From Nothopassalora personata (taxonomy: Eukaryota > Ascomycota > Dothideomycetes > Mycosphaerellales > Mycosphaerellaceae), in the NCBI GenBank assembly GCA_033816765.1, contig CM066297.1, positions 1,048,573 to 1,112,572 of the forward strand: a stretch of 64,000 nt of DNA, given 5' to 3'. This document shows, piece after piece, positions 21,415 through 34,385 of the stretch. The notes below the pieces were generated by a model, which was given only the letters and a program-made list of their open reading frames with translations, did not search any database and was not told the DNA's origin. The position numbers and the translations under genes were made by a program. Numbering within the stretch: position 1 is the first letter of the stretch; the number at the start of each line of letters is the position of its first letter.

Positions 21415-22548
21415 TGTGGAATCCGCTGAACGTCCGGATGCCGGAGGTCGTCGCGTCCAACTTTCGATGCTAGGGATTCTGCTATCGATGGCTCGAGGAT
21501 GCTGTCGACAGGACGACTGCTCTCTTCCAGCGACGCCATCTTCCCCAAGCAGCGCGTGCAAAGGTCGAGACCCTCTGGTACTTGCCGCGATAGAGTTCGA
21601 TGGTGTGCCTCGGTTCCATGTCCTGGCTTGAAGTATACATCGTTCCTGGAGACGACGAGATCTTCACATGCAAGACTACCAGTACACAGACCCGAATCAC
21701 GATACAGACTTCGCGAAGATATATGGGCAGCTGCGCGTTGTGTCTCATAGTGGCTACATGAAGCGCGATCCTGCGGAAGCTTAAGGCAGGGAGTCCAGCG
21801 ATGAGCAACAATACTTGCGTTCTGTCGACAGAATATCTGCTACGTGTTAATGGTGATATTTTTCTCTGCTATAGCGTAGACCATAGCCCAAGGCCGGAGC
21901 TGTCCCAAATTGTATCCAGAGTTATGATCTTGACCAGCAGCTCTTCAAATCGTACGGCATCCTTGATGGCGAAGACAGTCAAAGAGGCAAAAAGACGAGC
22001 AATTATCATTGATCGAGTCGCTTGCGGGTGCTGCTCGACAACTTACATCCTTTGGTGCAAGGCGCACGGAACAATGCGTCTTGCCATCGTCGCGGGAACG
22101 CTTTGAGTGAGCCATTCGATCAAAGCTGAATGTCGAGGGGGAAACGTTTGTGTCCACTTATATCCCCTTCTGGCCACTGGTTTGTGAAGAGGAAGCCGCA
22201 GGTACACCAGCCTCGAGTTTACACCAAGATGGGCGAGAGAGGTAAGTCTCCATACCTAGGCCAAGGAAAGAGGTTGGTGACGATTGCCCGCGGTTCAAAG
22301 TGAAAGCCCCTCGACGTGCATCCGTGGGAACGAAGACGATATTCTGCTTTCAGATACTGCCATTGAACTAGTGCTATATGAATACGCGAGAGCGCCCTGC
22401 ATACAAATTCCACCCAATTGCATTCATTTCCATCCCCTCCCAGATTGCCGTATAAATAACCCTCCCCCTCCCTCATCCCCCAACCATAACATTAGAAACC
22501 ATCCCCCCCCCACCCAACAATCATCACCTCATTACCCCCTGACACCCT
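21415..22548. other. Intergenic, no gene seen
   Basis: Between the acyltransferase and the GPI protein. Includes a TATAAATA sequence near 22,452 on the plus strand followed by a C-rich run, but no plausible coding frame downstream on that strand. Confidence 0.45.
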
Positions 22549-23559
22549 CTACAAAAACACCGCAAAAGCTCCAGCCCCCACAGCAACCAAACTCAACACC
22601 CCACAAATCTTCAAAGAGCTAGCAGCACCATCATAGCCCGGAATCTCCGGGCTCTCAGGCGTACCCGGCGAAGTCGTAGCAGGAGTACCCGGAGCAGTTC
22701 CAGTGCCGTGAGCGTTGCACTCGGGTCCTGGACACTGAGCTGCTGGAGTGGTGGTTGGGTATGGTGGGCGGACTGGAACATCAGTGGAAGGCTTTGGTGG
22801 GACGTTCCAGTCGCCGGTGGAGGCTGGTGGGGTGGAGCCATCGCCGGAGCCGCCGCAATGGGTGCCATCGCACGGTTCGTCGCCAGTCTGGGCTGGAGGT
22901 TTGGGGCTGGTTGGGGATGGGCCTGGGGCTTGGATTTGGCCTGGTGGAGGGTTAGAGGTGTGGAAGGAGTTGAGGGTGTTGGGTAACTTACCGTCTGGAA
23001 TCTGGCTGACCGGGGTGCCGGTTGGCTTTGGTGGTGGGAGTGGAGTGCCGCTGGTGGCCTCGCAGTCGCATGGCTCGGTAATGGTGACGGGGACTGGAGT
23101 CTCAGGGCTACCACCCTCGCAGACAGTGCAGTGCTTGACAGTGGTGGTGAAGCCAGGTGGAATGTGATCGGAGCCTGGAGTCCATGTTGGGGTCTCCTCT
23201 TCGCAGCTCTCGGTAACGGTGAAGGTGACTGGGACGGTTCCAGTAGGGCAGAGCGACATGTACTCTGTTGTGTAGATGGTGGTGTGGCCAGGTTTCTTGG
23301 TGGTAGGCGCATGTGTGGGTATCGACCCCTCGTGTTCACATGTTGGGCAGTAGGTGACAGTCTTGCCCTCGGTGTAGGTAATCATTGTCTCCGGCGTACC
23401 AGTCGGGCAGTCATCGTATGTAATCGTTGTGTATGAGATGGTCTCGGACGGGGTCGCATAGAATGAAATGTATGCGTTTGCTTCGATGTATGCGTTCGCC
23501 TCGTTTTGCGCAGCGACACCAGCAGCCAGCGCTGCGGCGGCAGCCATTCTTCGGACCAT
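22549..23559 (-). CDS. GPI-anchored Ser/Thr/Pro-rich cell-wall protein
   Basis: Single exon, 336 aa. An N-terminal signal peptide (MVRRMAAAAALAAGVAAQ) is followed by three imperfect Cys-containing modules built on beta-strand-like Thr repeats: TTITYDDCPTGTPETMITYTEG...CPTC, TTIYTTEYMSLCPTGTVPVTFTVTESC and TTTVKHCTVCEGGSPETPVPVTITEPCDC. A long Pro/Thr/Gly/Ser stalk comes next. The end (GYDGAASSLKICGVLSLVAVGAGAFAVFL) has the small-residue omega site and hydrophobic tail expected of a GPI signal. The protein is presumably O-mannosylated and covalently placed in the wall; its specific role is unknown. Alternating Cys-Thr modules of this type are common in Dothideomycete wall proteins. Confidence 0.8.
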   Translation of the reverse strand: MVRRMAAAAALAAGVAAQNEANAYIEANAYISFYATPSETISYTTITYDDCPTGTPETMITYTEGKTVTYCPTCEHEGSIPTHAPTTKKPGHTTIYTTEYMSLCPTGTVPVTFTVTESCEEETPTWTPGSDHIPPGFTTTVKHCTVCEGGSPETPVPVTITEPCDCEATSGTPLPPPKPTGTPVSQIPDGKLPNTLNSFHTSNPPPGQIQAPGPSPTSPKPPAQTGDEPCDGTHCGGSGDGSTPPASTGDWNVPPKPSTDVPVRPPYPTTTPAAQCPGPECNAHGTGTAPGTPATTSPGTPESPEIPGYDGAASSLKICGVLSLVAVGAGAFAVFL

Positions 23560-24741
23560 TTTGTTGGTCGCGTCTCAAGAGTCGGTTGGTATTAGATGAT
23601 GACTGCTACGCAGAGCGAGTGTCGTGAAAGCAAGCGTGAGTGAGTATACGCGCAAGCTGTCCAAGCAGTGAAGCAGTGTTCAAAAGCGAATGTGGTTTCG
23701 ATGAAGAAGAAATGCTTAGGGAGATCGAACGAGTGAGATCCTCCGGAAGCAGGTATTATGAGTAACGGAGAACGAAATCGAGTGGTTTCGGAGGGCAACG
23801 GCCTTATAGCAACTATCCGTTCGCGGTGCAGCTGTGTTGATCCTGCTAGCATTCCACAGCAAATTGCCAGCTTGGTGCCAGATCCATTCCTCAGTCCCGC
23901 GACAAATAGCCGAAAAGGGTCAAGCTACATCTTGACGAGATGAACACTGTGATAACATACCGTTAAGCGTCGGTAAGATGGTCTTTTTGCCGTGGCCTAC
24001 AGTCTGGTCCTCTTCGATGCAGCTCTCTAGTGGCAAAGGGGGCAAATTTGGGTGACTTCACGATCTGAGCATTCGGTGTGCCATGACCAAAGGACGGGGT
24101 TCAAGCATATTGCTCGCATCGTGTCCGGGGGCAATCCTATAGCTCAGCAAAGGGATGCCGTGGTCACTGGGTGTTCAGTAGAGCTATGAGACGGTCATTC
24201 TTACTGGCGAAGCCGGCTGTGTGATGGATACCCTTGGGTCGCGCAGAAATACTGGCTGTCGCAGTCCCAGGTCAATCTCTCCAAAGACGTAGCCTCAAAA
24301 TTGCAAATGCGATCAGAAGTGTGTACTCCCCAAGGTAGTGATCGTTTGCAGGCCATCTCCAGCACGTGTGGCGTTGGTCTCTTCATAAGCCTATGGGGTG
24401 CACGTTGCGCCGGCAAGAAGGTGTTCCCAGCTGCTCGGATGTGATCGGTCCAGTCGCGCATGAGTGTGTCCCGCATACCTGCAGTGAGATGATGTTTTTC
24501 ATTGACAGCTTGAGGCATGTAAATTTGACACGCTAAACGCCACATCAATCGGGGAGTAGCGTGTTTTGGTCGAAAATGCTTGGCACTGCATCGTTCGCGC
24601 GTTGAGACTGTGATGCTTCCTGTCATTTCGCATCAATCTTTCGTGAGCTAACTGTCATTCCTGTGGAACTCATCACGCTAAGCTTTTGCCTGCCTTTCCC
24701 TGTCCATCGCATCCCATACTTGTGTCTCATCTTCCAGCTGC
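23560..24741. other. Intergenic, no supported gene
   Basis: Upstream of the GPI-protein gene and downstream of enolase. A 141-codon minus-strand frame at 24201-24626 shows no coding character and is not called. Confidence 0.45.
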
Positions 24742-27037
<2,296 letters not shown>

Positions 27038-28312
27038 ATGAGCGACCCAGAGAGAGATCACGCCCTGGAGGAGTACAAGAACAAGCTGCTCGACTCGCGA
27101 GAATGGGAGGCAAAGCTCAAGGCGCTGCGGTTAGAGATTAAGGGCTTGCAGCATGACTTCGACGTATCAGAGGACAACATCAAGGCGCTGCAGAGTGTTG
27201 GCCAGATCATCGGAGAAGTGCTCAAACAGCTTGACGAGGAGCGATTCATCGTCAAAGCATCATCAGGTCCTCGATATGTTGTCGGGTGTCGGTCAAAGGT
27301 GGACAAGGTCAAGCTGAAGCAGGGAACGCGAGTAGCGCTCGACATGACGACACTCACAATCATGCGCATGCTTCCCCGAGAGGTGGATCCACTCGTGTAC
27401 AACATGTCGTTGGAGGATCCTGGACAGGTGTCGTTTGGCGGTATTGGTGGTCTCAATGACCAGATCAGAGAGCTAAGAGAGGTCATCGAACTACCGCTGA
27501 AGAATCCAGAGCTGTTCCTGCGGGTTGGCATCAAGCCTCCGAAGGGTGTGCTGCTGTATGGTCCTCCAGGTACTGGCAAGACACTCCTCGCAAGAGCAGT
27601 CGCCAGCTCATTAGAGACCAATTTCCTCAAGGGTACGATGATTCCTATCACCAGGGTCCGTCTCCGCTAACAACTCATTGCAGTCGTCTCATCCGCCATC
27701 GTTGACAAGTACATCGGCGAATCAGCTCGACTCATCCGCGAAATGTTCGGCTACGCAAAAGAACACGAACCCTGCATCATCTTCATGGACGAAATCGATG
27801 CCATCGGTGGACGTCGTTTCTCCGAAGGTACCAGTGCCGATCGTGAGATCCAACGTACGCTCATGGAGCTGCTCAACCAGCTCGATGGTTTTGACTACCT
27901 CGGAAAGACGAAGATCATCATGGCAACCAACCGACCCGATACCCTCGATCCTGCGCTTCTCCGAGCCGGACGTCTCGACAGGAAGATTGAAATTCCTCTA
28001 CCGAATGAGGCGGGGCGATTGGAGGTGCTCAAGATCCATGCGGAGAGCGTGCAAAAGGAGGGCGAGATCGACTTCGAGAGCGTGGTCAAGATGAGCGATG
28101 GCTTGAACGGAGCAGATCTGAGGAACGTGGTGACAGAAGCTGGACTGTTCGCCATCAAGGACTATCGAGAATCGGTCAGTCAAGACGACTTCAATAAGGC
28201 AGTACGGAAGGTCGCCGAGAGCAAGAAGCTCGAGGGAAAGCTCGAGTAAGTTCGCATCCGTTCGACAAGATACGTATGTGCTAACATATTCTACAGATAC
28301 CAGAAGCTGTAA
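27038..28312 (+). CDS. RPT4: 26S proteasome regulatory ATPase Rpt4 (PSMC6 type)
   Basis: Three exons: 27038-27632, 27684-28245 and a 16-nt last exon 28297-28312; 390 aa. Rpt4 is one of six AAA-ATPases of the 19S base that unfold substrates and feed them to the 20S core. The N-terminal coiled coil ([26 protein letters not shown]), the OB segment, Walker A GPPGTGKT at residues 175-182, Walker B IIFMDE at about 230-235 and the second-region-of-homology [21 protein letters not shown] are all present. Intron 1 is GTACGA...CAG and intron 2 is GTAAGT...CAG with a CTAAC branch. The last exon supplies only the C-terminal YQKL; reading through intron 2 would end the protein directly after LEGKLE. Confidence 0.95.
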
Positions 28313-28807
28313 GTCTAGGTGTCAAGTCCTTGCATCTGGCATACTACAGTGCATCGCAAAGGAGCATGGGTCCTACGAGCATGGCGTTAGGCAAGCGACC
28401 GCGTCGGTGTAGCGCATAGCGCTATTGTACAATAGTAATGCTGTACTACGACAGTCAATACCTCTAGCAGGTGTTTCATGGCTCCCATACTGGAGGACTC
28501 CATCACTACTGTCATCGCCGCTTCGGGATTAGTGCCACATCGGACGAGCCACCGGCTCTTCGCTTGCGTTACAACATCCACTTCCTCCACCACACAATTC
28601 CAAGTTCCTTTTAACGTTTCATCATACCACCGGTCTCTTGAATACAACTTGAAAAAGAAGCGTGAACCGCATGTAGGCACCGACTTGGCAACATATCATG
28701 CGCCACATCAAGGTCTGACTGCTGCTGTAAGGATTGTTCCCTTCGTCAGATTTTGCCCAGTATCCTATCTTGATCATCCTCATCGCAGAGAAAAGAATAA
28801 GCACATC
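28313..28807. other. Intergenic, no gene seen
   Basis: 3' flank of RPT4 and promoter of the acetyltransferase gene. Nothing else recognisable. Confidence 0.5.
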
Positions 28808-29668
28808 ATGAGGATCAACGAGCACACTGGTACGCCCAAAGACCACCGGACACAGTATGACGGCAATGCAGCTCACACCCCACAACAGCCCTCTCAACTC
28901 CCACCCTGCTTTTGGTGCCCTACAGCGAGCACCACGTTCCACCCTACCACGAATGGATGAAAGATCCCGACTTACGGAATGCAACCGCTTCCGAACCCCT
29001 CAGCCTGGAAGAAGAATACGCCATGCAAAGATCCTGGCGAACAGACTCTGACAAGCTTACTTTTATCATTTGCCACCCTCTTCACTCCAACGACAACCCA
29101 GAACAGCAACCTTCGATCACCCACGTCAGAGTTGGCGAGGACGATAAGCCTGAGAACATGATTGGTGATATCAATCTTTTTCTTTTCGGCGCGGACCCGG
29201 AGGCGATGGAGGAGGATATGAGAAATTCGGGAGAGAGAGGGAGTGTTGTTGGAGAGGTGGAGTTGATGGTTTGTCAAGCTTGATCCCGAGGACAGTCGGC
29301 AATCAGGGTTTGCTGATGTGGTTTTTCTTCAGATTGCACGTAAAGATCTCCAGCAAAAAGGGTTTGGGCGCGCAGCCCTGTTGACGTTTATCGATTATGT
29401 TCTGAGGCATTGGGATGGCATCGCAGCCGAGTATGCTCAGCAAGGCTCGCAGAAAGCATCCACAACACATCCTCGACTCAGCTTCCTACGAGTCAAGATC
29501 AATGAAATGAACGTAGGGAGCATTCGGCTTTTTGAGAGTGTTAGGTTCATTAGGACTGCAGAGGAGCCGAACTATTTTGGGGAGGTGGAGTTGAGGTGTT
29601 TGCCGGATTTGGAGGGATTGAGGGAACAGCGGGGATGGGAGAAGGCGGTGGAGTTGGGATATAGGTAG
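28808..29668 (+). CDS. NAT9-like GNAT N-acetyltransferase
   Basis: Three exons: 28808-28829, 28889-29268 and 29333-29668; 245 aa. The splice pattern rebuilds the NAT9 N-terminus MRINEHTALSTPTLLLVPYSEHHVPPYHEWMKDPDL, of which the first exon gives only MRINEHT. The core contains LTASEPL-like NATASEPLSLEEEYAMQRSW, IGDINLFL, the exon 2/3 junction VELMIARKDLQQKGFGRAALLTFIDY (acetyl-CoA-binding Q/R-x-x-G-x-G/A region QKGFGRA) and the C-terminal NVGSIRLFESVRFIRTAEEPNYFGEVEL. NAT9 proteins acetylate protein substrates; in animals tubulin and microtubule links have been reported, and the fungal target is unknown. Intron 2's donor is the weak GTTTGT, which leaves a readable but incorrect extension to a TGA at 29283. 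Confidence 0.85.
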
Positions 29669-30419
29669 CGGGTGTGGGAGAACTGTGGTTGGGGCTTGTA
29701 GAGAAGGTCGGTGTGGGTTGGAAGTCGTTGTTTGGTGGACCCTCAGCTGCGTTGGAAAGTTGGAGAGGTTAGATGAAGAGGTGTTGGATCTTGTGAGCCT
29801 GTACATGCTCCTGATCGGTAGTATCGGCAAGATGATGCACTACTCCAAGTCTTGGTCGATTATGTTTTCGGCGAGCATGGAAAAAGGCGATGATCGAGTA
29901 CTGTCCGGACTGGAATTATGATGAACGGAATTTCCAGACACCGCTCAAGAGCAACATCGACTAGTACTCAACATAGAGCCAAGCAATTCGTGCAAAATGA
30001 TCACAGCATATTTTAATTCATACAATGATTGCTCCGTACCAATCGTAGCACTTCATCGCCACCATTGCCGCTGTTGTCGTCGTCCCACAACTTTGCCTGG
30101 CACACTACCTCAACACTACTGCACGGCAGGTCTAAGCGAATCGGCATCGCGCAACATTGAACAATGGACAAACGACATGAAAGCAATGTTCCATCTCGAG
30201 GTGGACACAGACTGCAAAATCCTCGACATATACAGCTGTTCCCAAGCTTACAAACCCCATAGCCATGCATGATCTCATCCCGTCCGTACCATGCCAGCTC
30301 CTCTGCAGCACCAAGCTCTTGGCGCGAAGCATCACGACCCTCGGAGCTGCAAGAAATTGGATAAAAATGCCAACAACTTCACCATCCGTAGGTATAAATT
30401 TCGTCTCACACCACTCACC
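29669..30419. other. Intergenic; promoter of glutaminase
   Basis: Contains a TATAAAT box at about 30,392-30,398, just upstream of the glutaminase start. No other gene is seen. Confidence 0.5.
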
Positions 30420-31882
30420 ATGAAGTCCCCCATTCCCGACTACCTCAACCGCGTGCTCGACCATGCCCGTCTGGACGACTCAGGCGCTCCTGCCGGCTAC
30501 ATCGATGTGCTGGCCAAAGCCGACACCTCGAAATTGGCAGTGGCCATAGCAATGGTCGACGGAACTGTTTACTCTGCTGGGGATGATCAAGTGGAATTCT
30601 CAATTCAATCCATCTCGAAAGCATTTGTTTACGCTCTCGCCATCGAGGACGCTGGCCTCGAGCGAGTGCTGGAGAAGATCGGCGTAGAACCATCTGGCGA
30701 TGCATTCAATGAGCTGTCTTTACACAAGGGATCAAATCGTCCGATGAATCCAATGATCAATGCCGGTGCCATTACTGCACATTCATTAGTCGTGGGCCCT
30801 GACGCGACGGCAGAAGAGCGGACGGATCGGATTTTGAAAGTGATGTCGAAGTTGGCGGGAAGGGAATTGAAAGTATGTGAGGAAGTCTATGAGGCTGAGA
30901 TGAAGGATTTCGATCGGAATATGGGTCTGGCCCATATGCTGAAGGCGGCAGGGATCATCAGCTGCAATCCACCGGAAGTAGTGAAGGGCTATATTCGCCA
31001 ATGCTCAATCAACGTCACTGTGAGGGACCTCGCGCTGATGGCGGCGACGCTGAGCAACGCGGGCTACCATCCAGTGACTTCGGAGAGAATATTTCCGCAT
31101 GATAGCGTGAGGCAGGTCTTGTCGGTCATGACGACTTGTGGAATGGTGAGTAAAGCCTGCACAAGGCCCAAGTAGGTTCTGCTTTCTGCCTCCGAAACAG
31201 CCAAGCTGACCGAGATGACCTCTAGTATGATGCAGCCGGCGACTGGGTGAGCAACGTCGGCATTCCAGCAAAGAGTGGTGTTGCAGGAGGTATACTCGGA
31301 GCCCTGCCAGGTCAAGTGGGCCTGGCAGCATTCTCGCCTAAGCTGGACGACAAAGGCAACAGCGTTCGCGGCGTGCACATCTGCGAGAAGCTATCACAAG
31401 ACATGGGTTTCCACATGATGGACGTGAGCCAGATTGCGCGCTCCACTGTTGCCACAGCTATCGCCAAGCTCAAATCGGTCGGTGACCATGACCCCGATTG
31501 CCCACGTCAGATCGCGATCTTTCACATGCGCGGAGCGGTACGATTCGCTGGTTCTGAGATCCTGACGCGGGCTTTGACGCGCTTGTTGGGGGAGAAAGAC
31601 CCTGAAGACCCAGGCTCAGGTGCTTATGCTGATGCTTGTGCGGTAGTGATCTCCTTCCGGGATGTCTTCTCGCTGAACAAAGTTGCACGGCGTGTCGTAC
31701 ACGAGGATATCAGTCGCCTGATGGCAGAAGACAAGACTGTTGTGGTGATTGATCCGACAGGAGTCTTGCGATGGGACCCAGAGGGCAAAGACAGGCATCC
31801 GAAGGTGGTGGAAGATCAGAGCCAGGCGAGAGAGTTCATTGGCGGCGCTGGCTGCTCTGCGTCGGTGGAAGAGGACTGGTAG
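30420..31882 (+). CDS. Glutaminase (bacterial GlsA / Micrococcus type) with C-terminal STAS-like domain
   Basis: Two exons, 30420-31145 and 31226-31882, phase 0, 80-bp intron GTGAGT...TAG; 460 aa. It converts glutamine to glutamate and ammonia. The serine-dependent glutaminase fold begins at MKSPIPDYL, matching the start of bacterial GlsA; the in-frame ATG at 30291 lies upstream of the TATA box and is not favoured. The catalytic Ser64-x-x-Lys67 lies in FSIQSISKAF, and NPMINAGAI and KSGVAGGILG are conserved loops. After about residue 330 the sequence changes to a STAS-like alternation of strands and helices (IAIFHMRGAVRFAGSEILTR ... VVISFRDVFSLNK ... KTVVVIDPTGVL), as in the salt-tolerant Micrococcus luteus K-3 type enzymes known from bacteria and Aspergillus. 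An ancient bacterial origin is plausible. Confidence 0.9.
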
Positions 31883-31943
31883 TCGTGGTTAAACACGCTT
31901 CGGGGAAAGAGCCGTCCTGTCAAAAGGGAAGTATCTCGTGTGT

Positions 31944-33746
31944 TTAGGAGATGATGAATCTGCTCAACTGGGCAAAGCCATGTACCTGGCCATGACGACA
32001 GCCACAAGCATTGTTCCCAAGCATGCATGCTGCAACCAGGCGATACGATGTCCACTCGTCATGCTGTCGACGTAGCACGAAGGGAGTGGTCGCTCCGAGC
32101 ATTAGTGCAACGTCATCGCCGACCTGAACACTGAACAAGTCGTTACGTTGGTCCGCCCTGGCTGTTCGATATGCAAGTCCTATATGGCCGTTCTGCGTGG
32201 CGAAGATGTGGAATGGCTCGAGCATGCGTATCTCCGACAAGTCTTTGTCATACTTGGAGACGCCAACCTTGATAGCGCGAAAAACGTCTTCTTCGCAATG
32301 GAGTGCTTCGGCTATCTTTTGCCAAGGATGCTCGTGGCCTATGTAGTCTGCAGCGTTCAATACCAGCCTCACAGTATCGAGGATCGTGCCATACAAGGTG
32401 ACCAGGTGGTCGTGCTCTTGTGTGGTAGGCAGATGCGGGATTACGTAGCGGTTCTCAACGTGATGGTAATTCCATCGCTTGTGAACGAATTCTAAAGCGT
32501 CTCGATTCTGCACAACTCCATTATCCGATTGTACATTCACCCAAGTCAGGAACTCAATGCGATCGATGCCAGTAGCGGCACGGAAGTTGCACGACCACGA
32601 TGGTATCTCGTAGCGCTCCCACTGAAACGCAAGCATAGCAAAGGACGTGCTTTCGCCATCCTTGACAAGACTGTGCTGCTCGGAGTTCGTGTTGCGGTCC
32701 CACAAGAGGCGTGATACATCCCGGAAGAGCCTTTTTGCGGGCTTTGAGTAATCCACAGGGATCGCAGCCCGATGTTGGGCGGTAGTGAGGCCAAGCAGCG
32801 CGTAGACGTGATCGAGGTCATTAGAGGTCTGAGAAGCTGCAGCGATTCGAAGCAACTCACCCAGTGGCCGACCTTCGCTCGGATGGATCTGATAGTATGT
32901 CCACCAATCTCGCAGGAGCCATGGTACACGGATAGACTGCTCCATGGACATGAAGTTTTTCCAGATTCCAGAAGACCACAACTGTCCTGGACGTAGGTCG
33001 GAGAGCTGGGTTGTGCGTGAAGACCCCAGGATGAACTCCGCAGGCCATGACTTGAAGAAGGCCGCTCCGTCGAACAGATACTCGTCATAGAGTACGAGGG
33101 GAGAGTTCTTCGCCACGGACACCTCCTGAAGCACCCACTTCCGCTTCCACCATGCATGGTTTTGCTGACCCATGATTCTACGTAGATCATGCGCTCCCAG
33201 GCCGACGAAGTGATTATTCTGTTTCGTGTTCCTATCCAGGGCGATCATCCATCGTAAGTCTTCAGCGGTGGGTCCGTCTTCGAGGCTTCTTGCAATGGGG
33301 GCGTCCAAGGCCATTCCCAACCAAATATAAACACTCTCTGCAGCCGAGAAGATATGCTGCATGATGCTCACCTGAGCACTGCGCTCCTTCAGATTCTGCT
33401 GATCAATACACACGGCATCCACCCACAAGAAAATCGTATTTGAAGGATCTCTTGCCTGGCGCAGAGCTTGATCTAGATGTCTTGTGATTGGTATGCTTGC
33501 TAATGGACCAATCTGGAGCTCGATCTCTGCTGCATCTTCGCCCCACGAGTAGGAGAGGGCAGTGTATAGGGGTGCCTCGCATATCCTGAAGGAGCGTAGA
33601 TCTGCTGTGACGGGTCGCTTTGTGCCGCTGTCTCGAGCATTGCGTAGGCCCGGGTGCAGGGCAAGCAGTCGAAACTGGCCCGGGTGATCCACTGGACAAT
33701 CGGCGTACACGAGCTGTCTCGCGTCAGCGGCACGACGGCGCTCCAT
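31944..33746 (-). CDS. Heterokaryon-incompatibility (HET) domain protein
   Basis: Single exon; 600 aa from ATG 33746 (MERRRAADARQLVY). An in-frame ATG at 33839 would add 31 residues of low-quality sequence. The HET domain is clear: APLYTALSYSWGED, then RDPSNTIFLWVDAVCIDQQNLKERSAQVSIMQHIFSAAESVYIWLG. A WWKRKWVLQEVSVAK block, the DLDHVYALLGL motif and the long C-terminal region typical of HET proteins follow. HET proteins act in non-self recognition and trigger regulated cell death after fusion of incompatible hyphae; specific partners are unknown. No NACHT/NB-ARC or repeat module is attached. The gene is intact, which is notable because HET genes are often broken. Family members are usually polymorphic between strains. 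Confidence 0.88.
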   Translation of the reverse strand: MERRRAADARQLVYADCPVDHPGQFRLLALHPGLRNARDSGTKRPVTADLRSFRICEAPLYTALSYSWGEDAAEIELQIGPLASIPITRHLDQALRQARDPSNTIFLWVDAVCIDQQNLKERSAQVSIMQHIFSAAESVYIWLGMALDAPIARSLEDGPTAEDLRWMIALDRNTKQNNHFVGLGAHDLRRIMGQQNHAWWKRKWVLQEVSVAKNSPLVLYDEYLFDGAAFFKSWPAEFILGSSRTTQLSDLRPGQLWSSGIWKNFMSMEQSIRVPWLLRDWWTYYQIHPSEGRPLGELLRIAAASQTSNDLDHVYALLGLTTAQHRAAIPVDYSKPAKRLFRDVSRLLWDRNTNSEQHSLVKDGESTSFAMLAFQWERYEIPSWSCNFRAATGIDRIEFLTWVNVQSDNGVVQNRDALEFVHKRWNYHHVENRYVIPHLPTTQEHDHLVTLYGTILDTVRLVLNAADYIGHEHPWQKIAEALHCEEDVFRAIKVGVSKYDKDLSEIRMLEPFHIFATQNGHIGLAYRTARADQRNDLFSVQVGDDVALMLGATTPFVLRRQHDEWTSYRLVAACMLGNNACGCRHGQVHGFAQLSRFIIS

Positions 33747-33896
33747 AAATGAGCACAGTCTACGGTGCAAGAGAGAGCTTCTGCTGCTTGTATGCAATGC
33801 TGGCGGGGTAGTAGAGCTCGCATGCCGTGCGCAACGCAAAGCTCCTTCACGCTCAGCCCAGGTGATCTTCGCAGGACGACTGGTTGTATAGTATCC

Positions 33897-34385
33897 TCAA
33901 TCACCAGCCATACCCGCCATACCATGATATCTCGTGATCCACCATCTCTTCGCCTTATCGCGCTTGAATTCGAATACTCCAACACTCTGTCTAATAACTC
34001 CTGCAGGGATCCCAGTCGTCTTCATCGTCACATAGGATTCGGCCCAGGAAGCCTTTTCGTGTACTTGCGTGCTACAGTCGAGTGGGACAAGTCGATACTC
34101 TGGATGCACGAACGTCATCTGTCGGAACAATTCGATCAGGTTTTCTCGTCCCTTCTGTTCTACAGCGTTGATGGCGTCGCCCAAGTCTTGCGCGAGGACC
34201 GCTTGGTATTCTGGGCAATAGACAAAGTCTTTAGAGAAATGGGCCCATCCGCAAGACTCGTCGTCCGGTCGTAGGGCGAAGTCGCGCGTGTTGACTAGAT
34301 TGCATATCTCCAGCACTGTTGCTTCCAGTGCTCGTGCGATGGACTGCTCTTCGCCTATAAGCAGGCGTTCAAACGCTCCACTCAT
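33897..34385 (-). CDS. NTF2/SnoaL-like small protein
   Basis: Single frame, 162 aa. It has a helical N-terminus (AFERLLIGEEQSIARALEATVLEICNLVNTRDF), a central helix (LAQDLGDAINAVEQKGRENLIELFRQMTF) and C-terminal strands ending KRDKAKRWWITRYHGMAGMAGD. This helix-then-curved-sheet pattern matches the SnoaL-like/NTF2-like fold often found in fungal genomes, sometimes beside metabolism or HET genes. Without a recognised active site it could be an enzyme or simply a ligand-binding protein. It lies 150 bp upstream of the HET gene on the same strand, a spacing compatible with neighbourly but not operon-like expression. Confidence 0.65.
   Translation of the reverse strand: MSGAFERLLIGEEQSIARALEATVLEICNLVNTRDFALRPDDESCGWAHFSKDFVYCPEYQAVLAQDLGDAINAVEQKGRENLIELFRQMTFVHPEYRLVPLDCSTQVHEKASWAESYVTMKTTGIPAGVIRQSVGVFEFKRDKAKRWWITRYHGMAGMAGD

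Noticed and set aside
24201..24626. 141-codon minus-strand frame
   Set aside because: No family resemblance, no splice support, and irregular composition in an intergenic region.
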